Shown piece after piece: positions 1-5,979 of a DNA stretch of 6,579 nt. Positions within the stretch are counted from its first letter, which is position 1. Each line of letters starts with the position of its first letter. The translations under genes and the position numbers were made by a program. The DNA is from JBOGEB01 sp050743125 (lineage in GTDB: Bacteria; Actinomycetota; Nitriliruptoria; Euzebyales; Egibacteraceae), in the NCBI GenBank assembly GCA_050743125.1, contig JBOGEB010000217.1:1-6579 (forward strand), in the 5' to 3' direction. The notes under the pieces were generated by a model. It made no database searches. It was not told the DNA's origin and worked only from the letters and a program-made list of their open reading frames with translations.

Positions 1-127
1 TCGTCGGCGACACCGCGACACCGCCCCCAGCGCTTCGACACACGCGGTCCTTGGGTTTGGAGCGGTGAGACGTCCTGGTGAGCCTTCGTCGGCGACACCG
101 CGACACCGCCCCCAGCGCTTCGACACA
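1..127. repeat. Two identical 42-bp direct repeats, 85-bp period
   Basis: Positions 1-42 and 86-127 are identical, separated by a 43-bp unique stretch (43-85). Identity ends at 43/128. The left edge is unknown because the first copy starts at the window boundary, so the repeat and the array may be longer. Each copy contains an 8-bp tandem doublet (gcgacacc twice). The 85-bp period is not a multiple of three and no frame with a plausible protein crosses it, so it is probably noncoding. It lies downstream of the CWB2 gene terminator. Its class is unknown: intergenic tandem repeat, dispersed repeat, or, less likely, the end of a CRISPR-like array. Confidence 0.85.
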
Positions 128-138
128 AGTTCATAGGA

Positions 139-170
139 TGGATCCCCCGCCCCGACCGGCGGGGGATCCA
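139..170 (-). terminator. Strong hairpin, likely terminator of the minus-strand operon
   Basis: A perfect 13-bp stem (139-151 tggatcccccgcc with 158-170 ggcgggggatcca) encloses a 6-base loop. It starts 25 bases downstream of the CWB2 gene stop codon on the minus strand. The following minus-strand sequence (tcctatgaacttgtg) has only scattered T residues. This resembles the GC-rich hairpin terminators without a U-tract that are common in actinobacteria. The stem is symmetrical, so it could also stop plus-strand transcription coming from the repeat region. Confidence 0.75.
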
Positions 171-195
171 CCGTCGTAAGGTTACTCGCCGTGGA

Positions 196-1293
196 TCAGC
201 CTGGTAATCGCACGCGGCTGTTCAGCGCCTTCTCGGCCTCGGTTCTCGCCGCTGCGCACGCGAGGTCGCTGACCCCCGGTCCGCACACTGGCCGGGAGGG
301 GAACTGCTTGAGCACCACGTCCGTCGCGGGCGGCAGGACATCGTGGTCGGTCAGGAGGATCGGCGCGGCCGCGCGTGTCGAGTAGAGCGCGGCGGCGAAC
401 GCGGCGACCCACAGCCGCTCACCGCTCCCGTCGACCAGCAGGACGCTCGGGTCCTTTGGGTCCGTGGCGCGTAGGGCGGCGATCTTCGCGGCCGTGTCGA
501 AGCGGCTCGGCCCTGAGATGCGCTGGACCTCGACCCCCAACCGCTTGAGCTCGGCGGTCACGGAGCCGCCGAGCGCGATCCTGCCGCCGACGAGGATGAC
601 CTTCTGCACGTTGGACCGCTCCAGGTACTCCCGGGTCTGGACCGACAGCTGGAACGGGTCGGTGAGCAGCACCGGCATGCTCTCGGAGGCGGCCCAGGCG
701 CCGCCGGCCAGGACATCGACAAAGCCGCGGCTCTCGTCAGCGGAGCCGGTGATCCCCCGGACGAGCAGCGCGGTCTTCGCGTACGGCAAAAACCGGCCCG
801 CGAGCGCGGTCGCGTTGGCGATCGCGTCGTCGCCGGGGACGCGCTCGACCTGGTAGCCGTCATCGACGAGCGCCCTCTCGACCGCTGACGACAGCCCTGA
901 AGGCCCGCCCATGAGATAGACGTTGCGGGCGCCCATGCGCTTCAGCTCGCCACGTACCTCTGGAGCGAGCTGCTCTGGGGGGGTCACAAGCAACGGGGCG
1001 CCGATCGAGCCCTGCAGCCCGCTGGACGCGAGCGCGTCGATCCACGTGTCGTCACGGGCGAGCACCGCCGTGGAGACCGAGCCCTTCGGGTACGCGGCCT
1101 CGCTGAACGCTACCGAGATCGCGGCGTTCGACGACTGCGTCTGCCTGATCGTCGGGGAGGTCTGCCCAAGGACCACCGGCCGCCCGGCCACGCCGGGTGC
1201 CGACCCCCTCACGAGCAAAAGCAGCCCGGCCACGATGACCATCGTGTTCGCGGCGACGAGCCCAGCGATCATCGCCTGGCGGCTACGCATCAT
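196..1293 (-). CDS. Membrane-anchored protein with three cell wall-binding repeat 2 (CWB2) units
   Basis: 365 residues. The N-terminus has basic residues and then one hydrophobic segment (about residues 8-28), a signal anchor or uncleaved signal peptide. The exported part holds three CWB2-like units. Unit 1 (about 73-168) has TWIDALASSGL, APLLVT and VYLMGG. Unit 2 (about 173-275) has GFVDVLAGGAW, MPVLLT, VILVGG and the best family signature, ISGPSRFDTAAKIAAL (259-274). Unit 3 (about 283-355) is degenerate: the DAL position is lost, PILLT is kept, and it ends in a Cys pair (C337, C346) that could form a disulfide. CWB2 triplets in other bacteria bind cell-wall polymers, as in clostridial surface proteins. 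No enzymatic domain is visible, so it may be a pure binding or adaptor protein. Two ATGs are adjacent (1291-1293, 1288-1290). GGGAGG at 1299-1304 sits 5 bases from the first and 8 from the second, so the second may be used. It is the last gene before the hairpin at 139-170 and lies 129 bp after the nucleoside phosphorylase gene. Confidence 0.85.
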   Translation of the reverse strand: MMRSRQAMIAGLVAANTMVIVAGLLLLVRGSAPGVAGRPVVLGQTSPTIRQTQSSNAAISVAFSEAAYPKGSVSTAVLARDDTWIDALASSGLQGSIGAPLLVTPPEQLAPEVRGELKRMGARNVYLMGGPSGLSSAVERALVDDGYQVERVPGDDAIANATALAGRFLPYAKTALLVRGITGSADESRGFVDVLAGGAWAASESMPVLLTDPFQLSVQTREYLERSNVQKVILVGGRIALGGSVTAELKRLGVEVQRISGPSRFDTAAKIAALRATDPKDPSVLLVDGSGERLWVAAFAAALYSTRAAAPILLTDHDVLPPATDVVLKQFPSRPVCGPGVSDLACAAARTEAEKALNSRVRLPG

Positions 1294-1422
1294 CTCGACC
1301 TCCCGACAAAGGTCGCAGGGGGGGAATTGGGGAAAAGCATAACCTCGGGTTTTGCTCCCCCCACGACGAGCCCAGGGGACAAGGCGCGGCTCCTGGTGAA
1401 CCGTGCTTCCGGCACAATGCGC

Positions 1423-2199
1423 TCAGCGCAGCCGGATGAGCCGGGGCAGAACCTCCCCCACCACCCCAGCGAGCCTCGGTCCGGCAGCGGCGGCGATCGC
1501 GAGCACCTTGGCGTGGTCCACCTCGGCACCATGCGTCTGGTGCACGTTGGTGATGAGCGAGCATCCCAAAACGCGCAGGCCGAGCGCGCGAGCCACGATC
1601 ACCTCCAGCACCGTCGACATCCCGACCGCGTCCGCACCGAGCGTCCGGAGCATCCGCACTTCCGCCGGGGTCTCGTAGGAGGGGCCGACGAGTCCGGCGT
1701 AGACCCCCTCGACGAGGTGCTCCCCCACAGCGGTCGCCGCCTCGTGGGCGCGGGCGCGGAACTCAGGGTCGTACGCGTCCCTCATGTCGATGAAACGCGG
1801 CTGGCCGATCAGGGGACTTGTACCGGTGAGGTTGAGGTGGTCGGTGACGAGGAGCAGGTCGCCGGGACGCAGGTCCGAGCGGAGCCCGCCGGCCGCGTTG
1901 GTGACGACGAGCGCGGTGACGCCGGCCTCGGCGGCGAGCCGGACGCAGGCGGTCACCTGGCTCGCGCCATAGCCCTCGTAGAGGTGGAGCCGTCCCTGCT
2001 GGACGAGCACCTCCACCCCATGCAGCGTCCCGGCCACGAGCCGGCCCTCATGGCCCGGCACCGTAGCGGGCGGCAGGCCGACCTCGTCGAAGCCCAGCAC
2101 GGTCGGCTCCGCGACCTCACCGGCGAGCGAGCCAAGGCCCGAGCCAAGAACGAGCAGCACCCGCGGTGAGCGCCCGCGGAACCGCTCGATCAAGGGCAC
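1423..2199 (-). CDS. punA: Purine nucleoside phosphorylase, trimeric (low-molecular-mass) type
   Basis: 258 residues from GTG. Phosphorolysis of purine (deoxy)nucleosides to free base and (deoxy)ribose-1-phosphate, in the cytosol. Visible family motifs are the phosphate loop GSGLG (19-23), GHEGR (49-53), GRLHLYEGY (69-77, phosphate-binding Arg and His), NAAGG (101-105), GPSYETPAE (172-180, with the base-binding Glu176), VGMST (192-196, ribose-binding Met) and SLITN (214-218). Asn218, rather than Asp, indicates a 6-oxopurine phosphorylase and not an MTA phosphorylase. His229 probably matches the ribose 5'-OH-binding His. The segment between Asn218 and His229 (VHQTHGAEVD) is unlike the usual bacterial form. 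The N-terminus is about 10 or more residues shorter than in many homologues, but no ATG, GTG or TTG lies in frame just upstream. A reading extended to 2688 would sit wholly inside the isomerase gene and gives low-complexity Arg-rich protein. The start GTG (2197-2199) overlaps the isomerase stop by 10 bases. A TTG at 2191-2193, overlapping the stop as TTGA, is the alternative. No Shine-Dalgarno is evident, so translation is probably coupled. Confidence 0.93.
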   Translation of the reverse strand: MPLIERFRGRSPRVLLVLGSGLGSLAGEVAEPTVLGFDEVGLPPATVPGHEGRLVAGTLHGVEVLVQQGRLHLYEGYGASQVTACVRLAAEAGVTALVVTNAAGGLRSDLRPGDLLLVTDHLNLTGTSPLIGQPRFIDMRDAYDPEFRARAHEAATAVGEHLVEGVYAGLVGPSYETPAEVRMLRTLGADAVGMSTVLEVIVARALGLRVLGCSLITNVHQTHGAEVDHAKVLAIAAAAGPRLAGVVGEVLPRLIRLR

Positions 2200-3233
2200 G
2201 CTCTCGCGAGCTCGCGCTTCAGCATGTCGATCGGGACGATCGGCGTGGGGTCGCGGTCGAGAGCGATCGCGGTGTACACGCTCACGAGGTCGACCATGAG
2301 GAGCAGCGACGCGACCCGCGCAAGGGGCTTGCGGCCGAAGGCGGTCAGCTGGGTCGTCCACGCCACTGCGTTGGCGATGAGCTGGTCCGTCACCGCGATC
2401 CGGCGCGTGACCTGCGAGTGTTCGCCAGCGGGGTCCCGAAGCCACACGATCCCGGCGTCGCTCGCCAGCGGTCCATCCTGCCAGCCGACGATCTCGTTGT
2501 GGCACAGCTCGGGGAGCACTCCGAAGAAGGCGGGCATCTTCGCGTTCTCGTTGAGCTGGCACTTCAGGCGGTACGCGGCCACAGCCGCAAGCCCCGTTCC
2601 TCCGTAGGCGACGACGCAGCCGCCCGAGGCGATCGTGACGGCGAGCCGCTTCGCGGGGTTGGCGGCGGTGGGGACGCCACGGCCCCAAGCGGCGGCGAGC
2701 TGAGACTGGACGGCGGTCGCCTCGTCGAGGCCTTCGTCGAGCCCCAGGGCGACGAGCGCGGGCACGGCGAGCTTGCCGAGGCTGTGTCGTGGCATCCCGC
2801 CCCCAGGGACGATGACGCGGTCGAGGCCGTGCTCGGCGGCGATCCGGTCGAGGTCACCGCCGCTGGAGATTGCGAGCACCCTGCAGCCGCGGGCGACAGC
2901 CTCCGCAACCACGGAGAGGGTCTCCTCGGTCCCGCCTGAGTACGAGACGGCGACGACGAGCGTGCGCGGGCCGGCCCAACGGGGCAGCCCGTAACCCTTC
3001 TGTACCGCGATCGGCAGGTCGAGCTGGTCCGCGGCGAGCGCGGCGACGAGGTCACCGGTGATTCCCGACCCGCCCATCCCCGCCATGAGCACCGCGTCGA
3101 GCCCGCAGAGGTCGATCGGCGAACCGGCATGTGCCCGGGCCTGGAGCCACTGAGTAGCCGTGCCCTCGACATCGGCCAGCGCGTCGAGAGGATCGACTTC
3201 GGCAAAGCGGTGCGGCTCGTCAAGGTTCACCAC
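2190..3233 (-). CDS. SIS-domain bifunctional phosphoglucose/phosphomannose isomerase
   Basis: 347 residues, the usual size for the family first described in Archaea (Pyrobaculum-type PGI/PMI). It interconverts glucose-6-P or mannose-6-P with fructose-6-P in the cytosol. Two SIS halves are visible. The first has GMGGSGITGDLVAAL (52-66) and the phosphate loop SYSGGTEET (97-105). GGGMPRHSLG (144-153) carries a conserved Arg149. The second half has NENAKMPAFF (228-237) and LPELCHNEIVGW (240-251). Glu229, His245 and the C-terminal Lys339 (in DMLKREL) line up with the catalytic Glu, His and Lys of the archaeal enzyme (from memory). The start is GTG at 3231-3233 followed directly by a second GTG. 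Upstream AGGGAAGG supports either. It is the third gene of the manB operon, 88 bp after the Trm112-like gene, a gap largely filled by a hairpin (3264-3317). Mycobacterial and Streptomyces homologues are often annotated only as SIS-domain or TobH-like proteins, so mannose activity is inferred from family and context. Confidence 0.9.
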   Translation of the reverse strand: MVNLDEPHRFAEVDPLDALADVEGTATQWLQARAHAGSPIDLCGLDAVLMAGMGGSGITGDLVAALAADQLDLPIAVQKGYGLPRWAGPRTLVVAVSYSGGTEETLSVVAEAVARGCRVLAISSGGDLDRIAAEHGLDRVIVPGGGMPRHSLGKLAVPALVALGLDEGLDEATAVQSQLAAAWGRGVPTAANPAKRLAVTIASGGCVVAYGGTGLAAVAAYRLKCQLNENAKMPAFFGVLPELCHNEIVGWQDGPLASDAGIVWLRDPAGEHSQVTRRIAVTDQLIANAVAWTTQLTAFGRKPLARVASLLLMVDLVSVYTAIALDRDPTPIVPIDMLKRELARACP

Positions 3234-3263
3234 GTGCCTTCCCTTCTGCGGTCGCTACGCTGA

Positions 3264-3317
3264 TCGACCCCTTTTCCGCAGCCCGCGTCGAGCAGGCGGT
3301 TGCGAAAAAGGAGTCGA
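3264..3317 (-). ncRNA. Intercistronic RNA hairpin between the Trm112-like and isomerase genes
   Basis: The outer arms 3264-3280 (tcgaccccttttccgca) and 3301-3317 (tgcgaaaaaggagtcga) pair over 17 positions. An inner 6-bp stem (3281-3286 with 3292-3297) has a 5-base loop, leaving a 3-base bulge (3298-3300). Three positions are not Watson-Crick (3269/3312, 3276/3305, 3284/3294). All three are G-U in minus-strand RNA but A-C in plus-strand RNA, so the fold fits the operon transcript only. It begins 4 bases after the Trm112-like stop codon. No U-tract follows. Likely roles are mRNA processing, 3'-end protection or partial attenuation before the isomerase gene. I do not recognise it as a known riboswitch. 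Confidence 0.6.
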
Positions 3318-3321
3318 CGCC

Positions 3322-3513
3322 TCACCCGCTCTTGCGACCGCGCTGGGGCGGTCGCGTGGCCTCGTCGATGAGCATGATCGGGATGTTGTCGCGGACCGGG
3401 TAGTGCAGGCCGCACTCGATGCAGATGATGAGATTACGGCGGTCCTTGTACTCGATGGCGCCGTGGCAGGCGGGGCAGACGAGCAGCTGGATGAGCTCAG
3501 CGTCAACAGGCAT
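3322..3513 (-). CDS. Trm112-like small zinc-binding protein
   Basis: 63 residues. Two CxxC pairs, C13-P-A-C16 and C31-I-E-C34, flank GAIEYKDRRNLII, and YPVRDNIPIMLIDEA follows, the standard bacterial Trm112 (YcaR/UPF0434) pattern. The fold is a single zinc-ribbon. In eukaryotes and archaea Trm112 is an obligate partner that activates several methyltransferases. The role of the bacterial version is poorly defined, so no reaction is assigned. ATG at 3511-3513 is preceded by a near-perfect AAGGAG (3520-3525) at 6-base spacing, the best ribosome binding site in the operon, which suggests high expression. It sits between manB and the isomerase gene, as I recall in Streptomyces. E. coli ycaR also lies in a sugar-nucleotide (lpxK-kdsB) context. 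The C-terminal tail (TRPPQRGRKSG) is basic and variable. Confidence 0.9.
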   Translation of the reverse strand: MPVDAELIQLLVCPACHGAIEYKDRRNLIICIECGLHYPVRDNIPIMLIDEATRPPQRGRKSG

Positions 3514-3555
3514 CGTCCTCTCCTTGTTGAATTGCTGCAGATCGCACCGCGGTCA

Positions 3556-3578
3556 GCCGCATCCCGTTGTTGTGCGGC
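3556..3578 (-). other. Short intercistronic hairpin after manB
   Basis: The 6-bp perfect inverted repeat gccgca (3556-3561) / tgcggc (3573-3578) has an 11-base loop. It starts 8 bases downstream of the manB stop codon, in the 73-bp gap before the Trm112-like gene. No U-tract follows. It is too small to be confident of function. It is listed because a second, stronger hairpin occupies the equivalent place after the next gene. Confidence 0.35.
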
Positions 3579-3586
3579 ACAGGTTC

Positions 3587-4927
3587 TCAGCCCTCGAGCA
3601 GGGCGAGGACCCGATCGCGGACGTACTCCATCGCGGACTCGTCGCCGGCCTCGACGTTCAGGCGGAGCACCGGCTCGGTGTTCGACGGGCGGATGTTGAA
3701 CCACCAGCCGTCGCCGTTGAAAGTCAGGCCGTCAGCCCAGTCGGCCTCGCCCTCGCTGGCGAACGTCTCCGCGACCCGGTCCATGGTGCCGCGCTGGTCG
3801 GAGACCTCGGTGTTGATCTCACCTGACTGGACGTACCGGTCGTAGGGGGCGAGCAGCTGGAACAGTGTGCCTCCAGCTTCGGAGAGCGCCTCCAGGAGGA
3901 TCAGGGCAGCGATCAGGCCCGAGTCTGCGCGGAAGTTGTCGCGAAAGTAGTAGTGACCGGAGTGCTCACCGGCAAAGATGGCCCCGGTCTCCTTCATCAC
4001 GCTCTTGATGAACGAGTGGCCGACGCGGGTTCGGATCGCGTGGCCGCCCGCGGCCTCGATCGTTTCGGGCACGACGTGGGAGCAGATGAGGTTGTAGAGG
4101 ATCGTCTCGCCAGGGAAGCGCTCCAGGAGCGTCTTCGAGATCAACGCCGCCACAAGCGACGGCGCCACGATCCGACCCTGCCCGTCGATGCAGAACATCC
4201 GGTCCGCATCCCCGTCGAACGCGATCCCGAGGTCGGCCCCCGTGCCGACGACACGCCGCTGGAGGTCGACAAGGTTCGCGGCCTGAAACGGGTCGGGCGG
4301 GTGGTTCGGGAAGGTCCCGTCGAGCTCGAAGTACAGCGGGTCGACGCGAATCGGCAACCCCTCGAAAACCGGTGGGACCACGAGTCCGGCCATCCCGTTG
4401 CCGGCGTCGATGACGACGGACAACGGCCGCAGGACTCCAGGGTCGATAAACGAGCGGACATGCTCGGCGTAGTCGTCGATAAGGTTGTCCTGGTGCGCAG
4501 CGCCCTCGGTCTCCGGCTCGGGGAAGTCGTGGCTCATCGCCCGGTCGCGGATCTCGGCCAGGCCGCTTTCCAGCGACACCCCCTCGGCTCCCGCCCGGCA
4601 GAGCTTGACGCCGTTGTATCGGGACGGATTATGGCTGGCCGTCCACATCGCCCCCGGGTGGCCAAGCTTGCCCGACGCGTAGTAGACCAGGTCGGTCGAC
4701 GCCAATCCGATGTCGATCGTGTCGATGCCTTGGGCGCGAACACCACGCATGAAGGCCGTAGCGAGGGGCTCGGACGAAGGGCGCATGTCGCGCCCGACGA
4801 TCATCGCCGAACCTCGCAACTCGACCGCCGCGGCACGGCCCAACGACTCCGCGACCTCATGGTTGAGCTCGTCCGGCACCAGTCCACGAACGTCGTACGC
4901 CTTCACGATCCGCGTGAGCTGCTCCAT
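3587..4927 (-). CDS. manB: Phosphomannomutase/phosphoglucomutase
   Basis: 446 residues, typical of the alpha-D-phosphohexomutase family. It converts mannose-6-P to mannose-1-P (and usually glucose-6-P to glucose-1-P), feeding GDP-mannose and glycan synthesis in the cytosol. All four domain signatures are present: the catalytic phosphoserine loop TASHNPSRYNG (96-106, Ser98), the Mg-binding DGDADR (238-243), the sugar-specificity loop GEHSGHYYF (320-328, the Glu/Ser pair expected for PMM/PGM) and the phosphate-binding loop RPSNTEPVLRL (413-423). Start ATG (4925-4927) has GGGGAG at 4936-4941, 8 bases upstream. A second purine-rich GAGGAG abuts the ATG and is too close to serve. It is the first gene of a minus-strand operon with the Trm112-like, isomerase and nucleoside phosphorylase genes. 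The order manB, isomerase and nearby DUF3499 is conserved in actinobacteria (Rv3256c-Rv3258c in M. tuberculosis, from memory). Confidence 0.96.
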   Translation of the reverse strand: MEQLTRIVKAYDVRGLVPDELNHEVAESLGRAAAVELRGSAMIVGRDMRPSSEPLATAFMRGVRAQGIDTIDIGLASTDLVYYASGKLGHPGAMWTASHNPSRYNGVKLCRAGAEGVSLESGLAEIRDRAMSHDFPEPETEGAAHQDNLIDDYAEHVRSFIDPGVLRPLSVVIDAGNGMAGLVVPPVFEGLPIRVDPLYFELDGTFPNHPPDPFQAANLVDLQRRVVGTGADLGIAFDGDADRMFCIDGQGRIVAPSLVAALISKTLLERFPGETILYNLICSHVVPETIEAAGGHAIRTRVGHSFIKSVMKETGAIFAGEHSGHYYFRDNFRADSGLIAALILLEALSEAGGTLFQLLAPYDRYVQSGEINTEVSDQRGTMDRVAETFASEGEADWADGLTFNGDGWWFNIRPSNTEPVLRLNVEAGDESAMEYVRDRVLALLEG

Positions 4928-4935
4928 CTCCTCAA

Positions 4936-4992
4936 CTCCCCGAATCGACGTTCGCTGCGGGAATCCTAGGGCAAATCACCCACAGCGGTCGT
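4936..4992 (-). promoter_or_regulatory. Possible manB operon promoter
   Basis: On the minus strand, TAGGAT (4963-4968) fits the actinobacterial TANNNT -10 box. About 18 bases further upstream, ACGACC (4987-4992) is a weak match to the -35 TTGACN. This would start transcription near 4956 and leave a leader of about 29 bases carrying the GGGGAG ribosome binding site (4936-4941). It rests on motif and position only. The 152-bp gap 4928-5079 otherwise shows only a small 5-bp GC hairpin (5032-5036 with 5041-5045), which could weakly separate manB from the gene upstream. Confidence 0.35.
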
Positions 4993-5079
4993 TTCCTTAA
5001 CCCGGCCGTGCTCTCCACTAAGGGTGAGCGAGCCCCTCTTGGGGCGATGAGTATCACACGAATGGGGCTGGGCTGCCGC

Positions 5080-5403
5080 TCATGAGTCCAAAAATCTGCC
5101 ACGATCCTTCAGGAGGTGGCGGACGTCGGCCGGGAGCTCGCGCCCGATGTACTGGGAGCGGCTGCGTCCGCCGTCCTTCCAGTAGGCGTACCAGTACGGC
5201 CCGTGCGGGCACGCGCTGCACCGGCGCCCGCACTGGACGTACTGCTGGCGGTAGTCCACCGCTGGCATCCCAGCTACGTCCTCCAGCTCCACCGTCGGTC
5301 CAGGCGAGTTGACCAGGAGGCCACGAGCCAGGATGAGCAGCCGCCGAAGCTGCGCCTCGTCGAGGCGCCGGACCTCCGCTACGAGCGACCGCGGCAGCGT
5401 CAC
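5080..5403 (-). CDS. Small DUF6788-like Cys-rich protein
   Basis: 107 residues, function unknown. The N-terminal half (about 1-32) is predicted helical (LVAEVRRLDEAQLRRLLILARGLL). The C-terminal half carries the recognisable pattern QCGRRCSACPHGPYWYAYWKDGGRSRSQYIG (57-87), with C58, C62, C65 and H67 as possible metal ligands, then an aromatic PYWYAYW strand and a basic GGRSRSQYIG. This CxxxCxxCPHGPYWYxxWxxGGRxxSxYIG signature is that of DUF6788-type proteins, a poorly characterised group. I infer a small zinc-finger-like, perhaps nucleic-acid-binding module. Start is GTG (5401-5403). No other start lies in frame before the upstream stop. A weak AGGGAAG-type site (5411-5418) precedes it. It lies 55 bp after the DUF3499 gene, on the same strand, so it may share that promoter. 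This position, between DUF3499 and manB, is not occupied in the mycobacterial arrangement I recall. Confidence 0.7.
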   Translation of the reverse strand: MTLPRSLVAEVRRLDEAQLRRLLILARGLLVNSPGPTVELEDVAGMPAVDYRQQYVQCGRRCSACPHGPYWYAYWKDGGRSRSQYIGRELPADVRHLLKDRGRFLDS

Positions 5404-5458
5404 CGGTCGGCTTCCCTCTTTGTGTCGCCTCGCACATAAGAAGTCACACTACTGGGGC

Positions 5459-5971
5459 TCAACGCTTGACAACCTCGCTGAGGGGTCGCCTGGCCACCTC
5501 GATCGGCACGATCACGCGGCTGGGTGGTTGAGCCTCAGGCACCAGGGCGGGGGCATCGGCTCCCAAGCCCGGCTCGCCGTGACTGCAGAGGGCGGCGAAC
5601 TCGGCCGCGAGGCGAGGCAGCTCGCGGGCGAGGTCCTCGTACCGGTTGACCCGAGCCGGCACGGCAGCGCGAGTCGCGCCAGTGAGCGCAGGCTCGCGCA
5701 TGGGCACTCCTCGACGCGCGGCAGCGCGCTCAGCGAACCCCTGCGCCGACGGCTCATGTACCACCTCGGCGACCGTCCGCTGGTCGACACGATCCCAGCC
5801 TCGTGGGACCACCAGCACATCCGCATGGTGTGGGCACAGGTCGTAGAACGACGGTTCGGGATCACGCAGGTCGAGGAGCCAGACCTGGCGGCTGGCGTAC
5901 CGGAAGGACAGCGACGCTGCAGCCGGCCACCGGCAGCCGGCCCGCGAGCAGGTGCGCATTGGATCGGTCAT
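5459..5971 (-). CDS. DUF3499 family protein (putative zinc-ribbon)
   Basis: 170 residues from ATG 5969-5971. The conserved part is residues 5-60: MRTCSRAGC, a short beta hairpin (AASLSFRYASRQVWLLDL), then SFYDLCPHHADVLVVPRGW. C8, C13, C46 and H48 or H49 look like a zinc site. It resembles mycobacterial Rv3258c (from memory), which also sits beside manB and a divergent zincin-fold gene. The molecular function is unknown. The tail (about 62-170) is Ala/Arg/Pro-rich and variable, with a possible helix (YEDLARELPRLAAEFAALC). A longer reading starting at 6073 would run across the inverted repeat with no family-like sequence, so it is rejected. An ATG at 5957-5959 gives a slightly shorter form. No Shine-Dalgarno precedes either. 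TACCTT (5980-5985) lies 8 bases before ATG 5971, suggesting a leaderless mRNA. Confidence 0.82.
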   Translation of the reverse strand: MTDPMRTCSRAGCRWPAAASLSFRYASRQVWLLDLRDPEPSFYDLCPHHADVLVVPRGWDRVDQRTVAEVVHEPSAQGFAERAAARRGVPMREPALTGATRAAVPARVNRYEDLARELPRLAAEFAALCSHGEPGLGADAPALVPEAQPPSRVIVPIEVARRPLSEVVKR

Positions 5972-5979
5972 AGCCTGAG

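Noticed and set aside
1..127. CRISPR array
   Set aside because: Only two repeats and one spacer are visible, the repeat is 42 bp or longer without a clear internal palindrome, and there are no cas genes. It is kept as an unclassified direct repeat.
1294..1422. Promoter for the CWB2 gene (TATGCT on the minus strand near 1335-1340)
   Set aside because: A -10-like hexamer exists, but no -35 match is found at 16-18 bases, so it is not called. The gap shows no other structure.
1327..2169. 280-codon open frame on the plus strand
   Set aside because: It is antisense to the phosphorylase, whose family motifs are unmistakable. The product is low-complexity Arg/Glu/Gly and arises from high GC at codon position three.
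2200..2688. Upstream extension of the phosphorylase frame to an ATG at 2688
   Set aside because: It overlaps 489 bp of the isomerase gene, gives Arg-rich non-family sequence and would make a 421-residue protein, far above the family size.
3953..4969. 338-codon open frame on the plus strand
   Set aside because: It is antisense to manB and has no recognisable domain. It is a mirror of manB codon bias.
5032..5045. GC hairpin gcccc-tctt-ggggc as terminator after the DUF6788-like gene
   Set aside because: The stem is only 5 bp with no U-tract. It is mentioned under the manB promoter but too weak for its own call.
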